A stretch of DNA of 64,000 nt. Origin: DATLLN01 sp963720885 (lineage in GTDB: Bacteria; Actinomycetota; Thermoleophilia; Gaiellales; JAICJC01). Under the pieces are notes generated by a model. That model made no database searches, had not been told where the DNA came from, and saw nothing but the letters and a program-made list of their open reading frames with translations. The stretch is taken from contig CAVRGW010000006.1 in assembly GCA_963720885.1 (NCBI GenBank), positions 682,001-746,000 of the forward strand, read 5' to 3'. Shown here piece by piece: positions 43,366 through 52,154 of the stretch (position 1 is its first letter; each line of letters starts with the position of its first letter). The position numbers were made by a program, and so were the translations under genes.

Positions 43366-44198
43366 CCGCCTGCGGTGGGTGCGATCGTCGTCTCGGTCGT
43401 ACCCGGCTGCGTGAGGACGATCTGGGCCGTGCCGTCCAGCTGCAGCGAGTACCGGTAGCCGAACACCCGCGGTTGGACGAGCGCCCGCACCGACCGCACA
43501 TCGGTCGCCGGCATGCCGCCGGGCAGCAGAGCGGCCTTGTTGGCCAGCGTGTCCGCCAGCGGCTGCGACAGTTGCTTCTCGAAGTCCGCCCGCGTGAAGT
43601 ACAGGGCGTACTTCGGCGGCTCGCCGGGCGCCGGCGGGTACAACGTCACGACCACGTCGACGGGCACGTACTGGAACGTGTAGAGCGCCAGCTCCAGCGC
43701 CTCGCGCTGCAGCAGCAGGCCGCGATCGTTGCTGGCGGCGCCGGGGATCGTGCATCCCGGCCCGGTGCCGCACATCTGGTACTCGATCGCCGTGCGGTTG
43801 TCGACGGCGTAGGCCAGCTGGCCGTTCTGCAGCACCGGAACCGCGATCGAGCTGATCGGCGCCTTGGACACGGTCGGAGTGCCGGTGGCGCCCAGCTGCT
43901 CGGCGACGTATGGCAGGTTGCCCTGGACGACCACCAGCTGATCCTTGGCGGTGCGCCGGTACTTGGCGCTGACGTAGTTGGCGATCTCCTGGATCGCCGG
44001 CAGGCCGCTGCTCGACGGCCGCCAGGCCGACCAGCCGCTGATCGCCGGTGCGCCGGAGAAGCTGCCCGAGCTCGAGGACGAGCCGGTGTTCGTCAGCGAG
44101 ATGCCCACGAAGATCGCCACCGCCGCGCCGACGACGGCGGCCAGCACGAAGTAGATGACGGTGAAGCGGCGGTTGTAGGGCTTCGGCTCGACCATCAC
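43362..44198 (-). CDS. Single-pass membrane protein of unknown function in the FtsH-like operon
   Basis: 278 aa: short basic cytoplasmic start (KPYNRRF), a membrane helix at about 13-33, a Ser/Gly-rich linker, then an extracytoplasmic domain of about 230 aa with one Cys pair (MCGTGPGCTI). No family recognised. It starts 1 nt after the stop of the AAA protease gene and is coupled to the HExxH gene, so it may be an adaptor or substrate of the protease. Confidence 0.7.
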   Translation of the reverse strand: MMVEPKPYNRRFTVIYFVLAAVVGAAVAIFVGISLTNTGSSSSSGSFSGAPAISGWSAWRPSSSGLPAIQEIANYVSAKYRRTAKDQLVVVQGNLPYVAEQLGATGTPTVSKAPISSIAVPVLQNGQLAYAVDNRTAIEYQMCGTGPGCTIPGAASNDRGLLLQREALELALYTFQYVPVDVVVTLYPPAPGEPPKYALYFTRADFEKQLSQPLADTLANKAALLPGGMPATDVRSVRALVQPRVFGYRYSLQLDGTAQIVLTQPGTTETTIAPTAGG

Positions 44199-44199
44199 G

Positions 44200-46608
44200 C
44201 TAGACCTTCGGCCAGGATGCCTCGTCGAGCTCGTCGAAGGCGGGCTTCTGGAGGTTGCACTCGTCGAGCAGGCTCAGCACCTCGTCGCCGTAGATCTCCT
44301 TGCGCTCGACCAGCACCTCGGCGATCTTCTCGACCGCGGCGCGGTTCTCGATGATCGTGGCGTAGGCGGCAACGTAGGCCTGCCCCAGCAGCTCGGCGAC
44401 CATCCGCTTCTTCCCGGGGTCGCCCAGCACACGGGAGATCGGGTCGGAGGTGAACGGCGTGCCGCCGCTGGCGCGCTGCATGATCCGGGTGCCGATCGTC
44501 TCGTAGCGCTTCATGATCTTCTTCTGGAGCTCTTCGGCACGTTCGTCGTCCAGGATGACACCGTCCAGATCGGGCTGCTCCGGCGCCATTGCCGACGCGC
44601 CGACCATCAGCGCAGCACGGGTCGTCACCATCTGCACGTCGCCGCCGACGCCGACAGAGTTCTCGCCGTAGAACACGTGCTCGGCTGCCATCGCACCCAG
44701 GGTCTGGATCAGCAGGGCGACCTGCTCGTGGCGCCACGAGCTGAACCGCTCCTCCTTCTCCAGCGCGTAGTAGTGGCCAAGCGCCGAGCCACGCATCCGG
44801 ATCGTCAGCCGCGTGGCCTCCAGCCGGTCGGCGTACACGTGGCTGGTGACGGCGTGACCGGCCTCGTGGATGGCCACAGCCCGCGTCTCCTCCGGCACAT
44901 ACTCGACGTTCACGGCGGTGCCCGACTCGATCGTCGTCATCGCCTCGACCAGGTCGTACCAGCCGAACTCGGGGCGGCCCTCGTGGTGGGCGACGGTCAG
45001 TGCCATCGAGCAGACCTGCTCGATCATCGCCGGCGAGTAGCCGTTGGTGATCCGCGCCAACTCGTCGCGGCGCCGCGCCTCGTCGAGCTCGGCCTCGTGA
45101 GCGACCTTGCCCAGGTAGAGGTCGAAGATGTCCTGGCGATCATCCTTGGTCGGCGTGCGGAACCAGACGTGGCGGCCCATGCGGCCCGGCCGCGTCAGTG
45201 CCGGATCGAGCGACTCGATGGGCGCGTTGCAGGCACCGATGAAGTAGATCTGCTCGTTGGCCGGCTTCGGCCGCTTCAGGCGCAGCGGCGTACTGCCGAT
45301 TCGCTGCGGGACGATGTAGCTGGCGTCCATCCAGGTGTTCAGCCGGTTCACCCAGAACCGCCGCCAGAACGGCGGGCCGCCGATGCCGTCCATCACCACC
45401 AGCAGCGAATTCAGCGCCCCGCTGCCCTGGCCGAACATGCCGCCCGGCGCGACGATCCGGTCGACCGTCCCCGTCACGCGCGCCATGAACGCGGCCGATG
45501 CCGCGTGCTCGCGCTGCGCCCGCATGGCGAACAGCCGGTCACGCCACTCGCGGGTTTCGATCACCAGATCGCCGCTGGACGTCAGCGCGCCGTCCGGGCC
45601 GTAGAAGCAGAAGTCGTGGATGCTGGGAACGCCGACCGGATCCGCGGTCATGCTCGTGCCCAGAGAGGAGCGGCGCTGGCCGACGGCGTCGATCTCGTCG
45701 ATGAAGACGATGCACTGGCCGCCCCACTTGCGCGCCAGGCGCTTGGCCTTCCACGCCATGTAGCGCACGGTGAGGATGTCCATGCCGATGAACATCCCGG
45801 CGAAGCCCGATCCGGGGATCGAGACGAAGGGGCAGTTGAAACCGGTGGCGACGGCCTTGGACAGCATCGTCTTGCCTGTGCCCGGCGCGCCCAGCATCAG
45901 CAGGCCCCGCTCGCGCTTGCCGCCGGCCTGCTCGAACTGGTCGCCGGACTCCCACAGCGACACGACGCGCCGCACCTCCTCCTTGGCCTCGGCCTGGCCG
46001 CGCACGTCGTCCAGCCGCACGCCCCAGTCGGCATCACCGGGCTCGTAGGCTTTGATCTGACTGATCGACATCGCCAGGAACGGGCCGAACAGGATCAGGA
46101 TGTTGACCAGGAAGAGCATCGGCAGCGAGATCGCGTACGACGGCAGCGATGCCAGCAGGTACGACTGGGTCTGCGTGCCCAGAGCGCCCCAGATCAGGCT
46201 GCCGACCAGGTAGATCCCGATCCCGATCAGGATCAGCCACACCCACAGCTTGAAGAAGCTTCGCCACCACCACAGGCGGCGGCGGGCGACGACCTCGTTC
46301 TGCAGGGTGTCCGGGTCGGCGATGCCGAAGGTGCTCGGCCACGGGATCATCCAGCGGGTGACCACGTCGAAGAACCCGCGGAAGATGATCACGGTGACGA
46401 TGGCGGCGGCCAGTGAGGCCAGCGCCGACCAACCGAGCACCGAGTCGAACCACACGAAGACCGCAGGACTCGTGATGATCGCGACGATCGTCGCCGCGCG
46501 GCCGAGCCTCCGCCAGCCTTCCCTGAGCTCCGCCGCCTCGGCCTGACCGCGCTGCTGGCGGCTGGGCGGCGCGGTCGCCTTCTCGGGCAAGCTCTCGGGG
46601 TGGTCCAT
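44200..46608 (-). CDS. Divergent FtsH-like membrane AAA+ metalloprotease
   Basis: 802 aa. Four predicted membrane segments in two pairs (about 40-80 and 118-180) instead of the two of FtsH. The AAA domain has Walker A GAPGTGKT (240-247), Walker B VFIDEID (301-307), sensor-1 Asn461 and RPGRMGR arginine fingers. Two inserts of about 80 and 40 aa flank the LNSLLVVMDG helix (399-408). The peptidase has HEAGH (581-585) and a downstream GGDVQMVTTRA Asp ligand, so it should be active. The inserts and the extra membrane pair set it apart from housekeeping FtsH. TAGACT ends 6 nt before the ATG (leaderless). Confidence 0.88.
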   Translation of the reverse strand: MDHPESLPEKATAPPSRQQRGQAEAAELREGWRRLGRAATIVAIITSPAVFVWFDSVLGWSALASLAAAIVTVIIFRGFFDVVTRWMIPWPSTFGIADPDTLQNEVVARRRLWWWRSFFKLWVWLILIGIGIYLVGSLIWGALGTQTQSYLLASLPSYAISLPMLFLVNILILFGPFLAMSISQIKAYEPGDADWGVRLDDVRGQAEAKEEVRRVVSLWESGDQFEQAGGKRERGLLMLGAPGTGKTMLSKAVATGFNCPFVSIPGSGFAGMFIGMDILTVRYMAWKAKRLARKWGGQCIVFIDEIDAVGQRRSSLGTSMTADPVGVPSIHDFCFYGPDGALTSSGDLVIETREWRDRLFAMRAQREHAASAAFMARVTGTVDRIVAPGGMFGQGSGALNSLLVVMDGIGGPPFWRRFWVNRLNTWMDASYIVPQRIGSTPLRLKRPKPANEQIYFIGACNAPIESLDPALTRPGRMGRHVWFRTPTKDDRQDIFDLYLGKVAHEAELDEARRRDELARITNGYSPAMIEQVCSMALTVAHHEGRPEFGWYDLVEAMTTIESGTAVNVEYVPEETRAVAIHEAGHAVTSHVYADRLEATRLTIRMRGSALGHYYALEKEERFSSWRHEQVALLIQTLGAMAAEHVFYGENSVGVGGDVQMVTTRAALMVGASAMAPEQPDLDGVILDDERAEELQKKIMKRYETIGTRIMQRASGGTPFTSDPISRVLGDPGKKRMVAELLGQAYVAAYATIIENRAAVEKIAEVLVERKEIYGDEVLSLLDECNLQKPAFDELDEASWPKV

Positions 46609-46707
46609 GGACGAAGTCTACGCTCGGATCGGCGGGTTCGGTAACACGGGAACCGTTTCGGGGAGCGGGCCGTCCGACCTTCTGCGAACCCATGATCGGA
46701 GGAGGCA

Positions 46708-47649
46708 ATGCGCGCTCGAGGGACATGGATGGCGGGGATGGCCGCGGCCCTGGTGGTGGCCTGCGCGGTGGCGGGATGCGCTGGCGGGGCATCGAGTTCG
46801 TCGACAGGCGGCGGCAGCGTGGCCGGCAGCAAGGCGAGGGTGCCGGCGGCCGCACAGCCGTCCGGCGACGGCTCCAGCCTGGCGTTCGGGACGGCGACGG
46901 ACGCCCAGACGGTCAAGACCGCGGAGCACCAGCCGGCCGGCAATCCGTTCCCCACGCTGATCGTCAAGACCGGGGCGCTGACGCTGCAGCTCTCCCATGA
47001 TGCGTTCGACGGGATCGTCGGCGAGGCCAACACACTGGCGGCGAACGCCGGCGGGTACGTCGTGTCCAGCGAGATCGCCGGGGACAAGCACCGCACAGGG
47101 CACATCGTGCTGCGCGTGCCGGCCGACCGCTTCGCCGGGGTGGTCGACGACGTCGAGCACCTGGGGAACGGCAAGGTGACCAGCCGGTCGGTCAACGGCC
47201 AGGACGTCACCCCCGAGTACATCGACCTCAACGCCCGGCTGACGAACCTGCAAGCGCAGGAGAAGGTGCTGCTGCGGCTGATGGATCAGGCGACGACGGT
47301 GACGGACACGATCCGCGTCGAAGGCCAGCTGTCCGACGTCCAGGGCGCCATCGAGCAGCTCGAGGGCCGCGCGCGCTACCTGCGCGACCAGGCAGCGATG
47401 TCGACGGTCACGCTGGCGCTGACCCAGACCGGCGCGGCTCCCGCGGCGCCGTCGGAGCCGAACGCGATCAGCCAGGCGTTCCGCGACGCGGGCAGCTACT
47501 CGCTGGACGTGGTGACGACGGTGATCACGGGCGCCGGCCTGGTGCTGCCGCTGGCGATCCTGGCGGGGATCGCATTCCTCGTCGGCCGCGCGGTGTGGCG
47601 GCGGGTGGAGCCGGCGAAGCCAGACGAGAAGGCGGAGGCCTCCGCGTAG
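46708..47649 (+). CDS. DUF4349 lipoprotein
   Basis: 313 aa. Lipoprotein signal with lipobox (VAGCAGG), Ser/Gly linker, the DUF4349 core (ALTLQLSHDAFDGIVGEAN, YVVSSEIAGDKHRTGHIVL, PEYIDLNARLTNLQAQE), a coiled coil, and a C-terminal membrane helix (VLPLAILAGIAFLVG) with a basic end. Envelope location; function of the family unknown. Good ribosome site GGAGGAGGC. Confidence 0.88.
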   Translation: MRARGTWMAGMAAALVVACAVAGCAGGASSSSTGGGSVAGSKARVPAAAQPSGDGSSLAFGTATDAQTVKTAEHQPAGNPFPTLIVKTGALTLQLSHDAFDGIVGEANTLAANAGGYVVSSEIAGDKHRTGHIVLRVPADRFAGVVDDVEHLGNGKVTSRSVNGQDVTPEYIDLNARLTNLQAQEKVLLRLMDQATTVTDTIRVEGQLSDVQGAIEQLEGRARYLRDQAAMSTVTLALTQTGAAPAAPSEPNAISQAFRDAGSYSLDVVTTVITGAGLVLPLAILAGIAFLVGRAVWRRVEPAKPDEKAEASA

Positions 47650-47672
47650 GCAACGGCTCTAGGCTGTGGTCG

Positions 47673-48416
47673 ATGCGGATCACCTACGTCGGCCACGCGA
47701 CGGTGCTGATCGACATGGACGGGGTGCGGTTGCTGACCGACCCCGTCCTCCGCGGCCACGTCGCCCATCTGCGCCGCCGCGGGGGGGTGCCGGCGGACGC
47801 GCTGCGCGGCGTCGACACGGTGCTGGTCTCGCACGCGCACATGGATCACCTCGATCCGCCCTCGCTGGCGAAGCTGGGTGAGGAGATGCCGATAGTCGTC
47901 CCCCGCGGAGCCGGGGCGCTGCTGCGGCGCAAGAGATTCCGGCAGGTGATCGAGATCGACGAGGGCGCCGACCTGCGGATCGGCGCCGTGACGGTGTCCG
48001 CCACCCACGCCGAACACGAAGGCGACCGGTTGCCGTTCGGAACGACGGCGCCGTGCCTCGGCTACCACATTGCCGGCAGTAGCACCGTATTCTTCGCAGG
48101 GGACACTGACCTGTTCGCCGGCATGCGCGAGATCGGCGACGGCGGCCTCGACCTCGCGCTGCTCCCGATCTGGGGCTGGGGCCCGCGCCTGCCGGAGGGC
48201 CATCTCAACCCGGCGACAGCCGCCGAGGCGCTCGTCCGGCTGCGCCCGCGCGTCGCGATCCCCATCCACTGGGGCACGCTCGCCCCGATGACCTCCGGCC
48301 GCAACGCCGCCGGCCACAGCAGCCGGCCGCCGGAGGAGTTCCTCCGCCATGCGGCCGAGGTTGCGCCCGAGGTCGACGTGCGGGTGCTGGCCCCGGGCTC
48401 CTCGACGGAGCTGTAG
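47673..48416 (+). CDS. MBL-fold metal-dependent hydrolase (UlaG/RomA-like)
   Basis: 247 aa. Metallo-beta-lactamase fold with HAHMDHLD, the later His in ATHAEHEG, Asp in FAGDTDLFAG and final His in IPIHWGT. The pattern resembles UlaG-like lactonases and NAPE-PLD-like hydrolases; substrate unknown. TAGGCT ends 7 nt before the ATG. It ends in the palindromic repeat, which would terminate it. Confidence 0.87.
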   Translation: MRITYVGHATVLIDMDGVRLLTDPVLRGHVAHLRRRGGVPADALRGVDTVLVSHAHMDHLDPPSLAKLGEEMPIVVPRGAGALLRRKRFRQVIEIDEGADLRIGAVTVSATHAEHEGDRLPFGTTAPCLGYHIAGSSTVFFAGDTDLFAGMREIGDGGLDLALLPIWGWGPRLPEGHLNPATAAEALVRLRPRVAIPIHWGTLAPMTSGRNAAGHSSRPPEEFLRHAAEVAPEVDVRVLAPGSSTEL

Positions 48417-48445
48417 AAGAAACGGGGTCTGACCCCGTTTTTACA
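48412..48445. repeat. Palindromic intergenic element, copy 3
   Basis: Core GGGGTCTGACCCC at 48424-48436 inside CGGGGTC/GACCCCG arms, extended outwards by A-rich and T-rich flanks ending TGTA...TACA. It overlaps the MBL gene stop codon on one side. On the other side a truncated ABC transporter gene starts at once. Confidence 0.8.
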
Positions 48446-48446
48446 C

Positions 48447-48568
48447 GGAGCGCTGGTACGAGCGGTGCCCGCCGGGACGGCAAAGCCCCGGCCGTCAAGC
48501 GCGCGGACGTCCTTGCCGTATGTCTTGACCAGCCCGTCGGCCTCGATCGCGTGCCCGTCGACCGCCAA
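48447..48568 (-). pseudogene. Truncated ABC transporter ATPase (DrrA-like), N-terminal remnant
   Basis: Forty or so codons read HAIEADGLVKTYGKDVRALD and then FAVPAGT, the N-terminus of a drug-export type ABC ATPase, and stop making sense where the palindromic element begins. Walker A and everything after it are missing. It begins 3 nt after the pgl stop on the same strand, so it was once the next gene of that operon. Truncation by deletion or insertion at the repeat is inferred. Confidence 0.7.
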
Positions 48569-48571
48569 CCG

Positions 48572-49204
48572 TCAGCCCGCGGCCGCCCGGTCGGCGAGCA
48601 CCAGCATCCGCTCGGCGGCGACCCGGCCGGCCGGAATCGACGGATCATGCGCGAGCAGCTTCGCCACCGGATCGCGCTTGTTCGCGCCGGCGACGATCCA
48701 CAGCACCTCCGCCGCCGAGTCGATCGGCGGGTAGGTGAGCGTCATCCGCCGCCTCCCGCGGTACTCGCCGGTCACGGCCACGGCCCGGTCGACGACGTCG
48801 AGCACCGGGTCGCCGGGCACCAGCGACGCTGTGTGGCCATCGTCTCCGATGCCCAGATGCACGAGGTCGAGCGCCGGCAGCGCAGCGGCGTACTCCGCCG
48901 CGGCGGCTGTCACGTCGGCCGCCTCGACCGGCATCGGGTTAACCCGCTCGCGGGCCGGCACCGGAAGGCTGGCCATCAGATGGGTCAGGTTGCGCTCGTC
49001 GTCACCCGCGGGCGCGATCCGCTCGTCGACCTGGTAGATCGAGATCGCGTCCCATGGCAGGTCGAGCTCGCCGAGTGCCGCGAACATCGCCACCGGCGTG
49101 TGGCCGCCGCTGACGGCCAGCATGAACGCACCCCGGTCGTCCACCGCGCTGCGCGCGCGGTCGGCGATCACCTCCGCCCCTCGCTGCGCGACGGCAGCTG
49201 GCAT
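48572..49204 (-). CDS. pgl: 6-phosphogluconolactonase, with an apparent N-terminal frameshift
   Basis: Second enzyme of the oxidative pentose phosphate path. Signatures: AVSGGHTPVAMFAALG, VDERIAP, GIGDDGHTASLVPG, and WIVAGANKRDPVAKL. In this frame it starts at ATG 49204 with 210 aa, but the first strand and helix are then cut. The preceding gene ends GTGA at 49229-49232, and that GTG opens a frame reading STDLEVVADA, the proper lactonase start. One surplus base between 49205 and 49232 separates the two. Likely true extent is 48572-49232. Confidence 0.88.
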   Translation of the reverse strand: MPAAVAQRGAEVIADRARSAVDDRGAFMLAVSGGHTPVAMFAALGELDLPWDAISIYQVDERIAPAGDDERNLTHLMASLPVPARERVNPMPVEAADVTAAAAEYAAALPALDLVHLGIGDDGHTASLVPGDPVLDVVDRAVAVTGEYRGRRRMTLTYPPIDSAAEVLWIVAGANKRDPVAKLLAHDPSIPAGRVAAERMLVLADRAAAG

Positions 49205-49228
49205 CGGCGACGACCTCGAGGTCCGTGC

Positions 49229-50245
49229 TCACGAGGGCTTCTCCGCATGGCCGCCGAACTGCTTGCGCATGGCCGACAACACCTTGTTCGCGAACTGCCC
49301 GCTGCCCTGCGACTCGAAACGGGAGGTCAGTGCCGTCAGTAGCACCGGCGCTGGGACACCCTCGTCGATGGCGGCGATCGCCGTCCACCGGCCCTCACCC
49401 GAGTCCGACACGCGGCCGCCGAACTCCTCGAGCTCGGGCGACTCGTGGAGCGCGATGGCCGTCAGATCGAGCAGCCACGACGCGACGACGCTGCCCCGTC
49501 GCCAGACCTCGGCGACCGCGGCGACGTCGATGTCGTACATGTAGAGCTCCGGATGCTCGAGCGGCGCCGTCTCGGCGTCGGCATCGCGCTGGTGCTTGCC
49601 TGCGTTGGCGTGCTTGAGAACGTTCAGTCCCTCGGCGTACGCCGCCATCAGCCCGTACTCGATGCCGTTGTGCACCATCTTCACGAAGTGGCCGGCCCCG
49701 TTCGGCCCGCAGTGCAGGTAGCCGAGCTCCTCGGGCGTCGGGTCGCCGCTGCGCCCGGGGGTGCGCTCGATGTCGCCGAGCCCCGGCGCGATGGTCGCAA
49801 ACAGCGGCTCCAGCCGCGCGAACACGGCGTCCTCCGCGCCGATCATCAGACAGAAGCCGCGCTCCAGGCCGTAGACGCCGCCCGACGTGCCGACGTCGAC
49901 GTAGTGGATGCCCCGCTCCCGCAGCTCACCGGCCCGCCGGATGTCGTCGCGGTAGGACGAGTTCCCGCCGTCGATGATCACATCGTCCGCCTCCATCCGC
50001 GAGGCCAGCTCGCGCACGGAGCTCTCGGTGATGTCGCCGGCCGGCACCATGACCCACGCCGCCCGTGGTTTGTCCAACATGGCAACGAACTCGTCCATCG
50101 AGGAGGCGCCCTTCGCGCCCTCCTGGACGAGCGCCTTGACGGCGTCGGGATTGACGTCGAACACGACGCAGTCGTGCCCGTCGCGCATCAGCCGGCGCAC
50201 GAGGTTCGCACCCATCCGCCCGAGTCCCACCATACCCAGCTGCAT
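49229..50245 (-). CDS. gnd: 6-phosphogluconate dehydrogenase (short, YqeC-like type)
   Basis: 338 aa decarboxylating dehydrogenase giving ribulose 5-phosphate. N-terminal Rossmann motif GMVGLGRMGANLVRRL (the Gly/Arg pattern suggests NAD or NADP use is open), substrate loop DGGNSSYRDDIRR, DVGTSGGVYGLERG and catalytic GPNGAGHFVKMVHNGIEYG. The length is that of the short bacterial type rather than the 470-aa form. AAAGGAAC precedes ATG 50245. Coupled to pgl by GTGA. No zwf gene is visible in the window. Confidence 0.94.
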   Translation of the reverse strand: MQLGMVGLGRMGANLVRRLMRDGHDCVVFDVNPDAVKALVQEGAKGASSMDEFVAMLDKPRAAWVMVPAGDITESSVRELASRMEADDVIIDGGNSSYRDDIRRAGELRERGIHYVDVGTSGGVYGLERGFCLMIGAEDAVFARLEPLFATIAPGLGDIERTPGRSGDPTPEELGYLHCGPNGAGHFVKMVHNGIEYGLMAAYAEGLNVLKHANAGKHQRDADAETAPLEHPELYMYDIDVAAVAEVWRRGSVVASWLLDLTAIALHESPELEEFGGRVSDSGEGRWTAIAAIDEGVPAPVLLTALTSRFESQGSGQFANKVLSAMRKQFGGHAEKPS

Positions 50246-50356
50246 CGCCGCCGTTCCTTTCGTTTGCGTCCGGAGCGTCACGGTACCCGACTCGAAGTGA
50301 TGGCGGCCACCGCTCGGGGTATCGACGCTCTGGTACCAGACACCCGGAGGTGAGCG

Positions 50357-51058
50357 ATGTCGTCGATTAGCAGCGAGAACATCAGGACCGCCGTCGATTT
50401 GGTCACGCACGCCGACCCGTGGGTGACCGCGCACGAGATCGCCGAACAGACATGGGGAGAGCGCTGCTACCTGGGCCTGCGCTGCGACCTGTCGGCGTTG
50501 CCCGAGCGGGAACCAGCGCGTCTCGAGCTCGAGATGCGGCCGGCCGAGCTGCTCTCGTTCCACGGCTTCGAGACGGAGCGCGAGCACGCCGCCTCGTCCG
50601 ACCTGAAGCAGCTGCTGCTCCGCGAGCGCTTCCGCGTGAACGGCGTGACCACCCTGTACGTCGCCGAGACGTCCCGCGGGCGGCCGATCTACTGCCAGTG
50701 GCTGATCCGCCCGGCGGAGATGCCGCTGATGGAGGACTGCATGCCCGACACATACGAGGCGCTGGGCGAGGACGAGGTGATGCTGGAGGGCGCGTACACG
50801 TTCACCGAGTTCCGGGGCAAGAAGGCGATGAGCGACGGCATGTGGCAGCTGCTGGCCATTGCCCGCGACGAGGGTTACGCGTCCGCGCTGACGTACGTGG
50901 CGGACGACAACGTGCCGTCGCTGCGCGGCTGTGCCGCGGTCGGCTTCGCGCCCGACCACGCGCACATCAGCGTCCGCCGGCTGACGCGCAGGCGCACCGA
51001 CCGCCTCTCGGTGGACGACGCGATGTGTACGCGCTGGCGGGCGGCTACCGGCCGATGA
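50357..51058 (+). CDS. GNAT-like N-acetyltransferase
   Basis: 233 aa. A C-terminal GNAT-like fold is suggested by the pattern EGAYTFTEFRGKKAMSDGMWQLLAIARDEGY followed by ALTYVADDNVPSLRGCAAVGF; the acetyl-CoA loop is the RGKKAM region. Resembles FemAB/cellulose-biosynthesis-associated acetyltransferases (GNAT_acetyltr). Substrate unknown. Strong ribosome site GGAGGTGAGCG. The end overlaps the convergent glycosyltransferase by 14 nt. Confidence 0.75.
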   Translation: MSSISSENIRTAVDLVTHADPWVTAHEIAEQTWGERCYLGLRCDLSALPEREPARLELEMRPAELLSFHGFETEREHAASSDLKQLLLRERFRVNGVTTLYVAETSRGRPIYCQWLIRPAEMPLMEDCMPDTYEALGEDEVMLEGAYTFTEFRGKKAMSDGMWQLLAIARDEGYASALTYVADDNVPSLRGCAAVGFAPDHAHISVRRLTRRRTDRLSVDDAMCTRWRAATGR

Positions 51059-52112
51059 GCCGCCGGTACGCCTCCCGGTAGCGCTCGATCATCAGCTCAG
51101 GCGCCCAGTCCGCGGCCAGCAGGTTGGCGGCGGCCGACAGCTGTGCCGCGTGGGCGGGATCGTCCAGCACGCGCTGCACCTCGCGAGCGATCGCCGCCGG
51201 GTCTCCGGGCGGCACCAGCACCGCAGCGTCCTCCGTGATCACGTCGGCCACGCCGTCGACCGCGGTCGAGACCGCCGGCACGCCCAGCGAGAGCGCCTCC
51301 AGCAGCGTCAGCGGCAGCCCCTCCCAGCGCGACGTCGAGACGAAGCAGTCGGCGCACGCCAGCACCGCGGCCACGTCGTCCACCGGCCCCAGGAATCGCA
51401 CCCGCCCGCCACATGCGGCGGCCTGTGTGGCCAGCTCCTCGTGGAGCTCGCCGGTGCCCGCGACCACGACGTCGGCGCCCTCGATCGACTCGGCCGCCTC
51501 GATCAGCAGGTGCCACGCCTTCTGCGGCACCAACCGGCCGACCCCGACCACCGTGCGCTCCGCCGTCAGGCCGTAGCGCTCACGGGTGGCGTCGATCCGC
51601 TCCGGCGGCGCCGGCTCCATGCGGGCCCCGTTGGGGATCACCTCGATCCTACCGGCCGGGTATCCGGCAGCGGCCAGCTTGCGGCCGACGCTGGCGCTGC
51701 AGGCGACGATGTGAGGCGTCGTCCCCCGTAGCAACATGGCCGCCCGCCGGTAGTTCTCGGGAGGGGTGCCGTGGAACGTCGTCAGCATGCGCGGCCGGTG
51801 GCGCATGGTGGTCAGCGCTCCGCGCATGCCGGCGGTGACGACCACGTTGTGGGTGTGGACGATGTCCGGCCGGAACGCCTTGACGGCCGTGCGCAGCGCG
51901 CGCACGCCCTCGGCGACGGCGAGCGGCGAGCGGCGGAGCAGCGGGATCGGGTAGAACTGCGCGCCCGAGTCCGGCACGCGATCCGCCCAGTCGCCCGGCA
52001 CGGCGGCGATCGCGGCAGGCTCGCCGTGGCGCGCTCCGTCGGTCGCCAGCTGCAGCGCCATTCGCTCGGCGCCGCCCTGGCCCATCACCGCGATCACCTG
52101 CATGATCCGCAT
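51045..52112 (-). CDS. Glycosyltransferase family 4
   Basis: 355 aa GT-B glycosyltransferase. N-terminal acceptor domain (VIAVMGQGGAERMALQLA, IVHTHNVVVTAG) and C-terminal sugar-nucleotide domain (VGVGRLVPQKAWHLLIEAA, WEGLPLTLLEALSLGVPAVST, the EX7E motif). Retaining transferase probably acting on cell-surface glycans; donor and acceptor unknown. GGAAGGG precedes the ATG. Confidence 0.92.
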   Translation of the reverse strand: MRIMQVIAVMGQGGAERMALQLATDGARHGEPAAIAAVPGDWADRVPDSGAQFYPIPLLRRSPLAVAEGVRALRTAVKAFRPDIVHTHNVVVTAGMRGALTTMRHRPRMLTTFHGTPPENYRRAAMLLRGTTPHIVACSASVGRKLAAAGYPAGRIEVIPNGARMEPAPPERIDATRERYGLTAERTVVGVGRLVPQKAWHLLIEAAESIEGADVVVAGTGELHEELATQAAACGGRVRFLGPVDDVAAVLACADCFVSTSRWEGLPLTLLEALSLGVPAVSTAVDGVADVITEDAAVLVPPGDPAAIAREVQRVLDDPAHAAQLSAAANLLAADWAPELMIERYREAYRRLIGR

Positions 52113-52154
52113 CCCTTCCGCAGTATCGACCAGGCGGTAGGATCAGCGCTCCAC

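Noticed and set aside
42006..46608. A defence island (methyltransferase plus AAA protease operon)
   Set aside because: The methyltransferase is on the opposite strand and convergent. No nuclease, toxin or phage-related gene is present, and the protease is a membrane FtsH relative.
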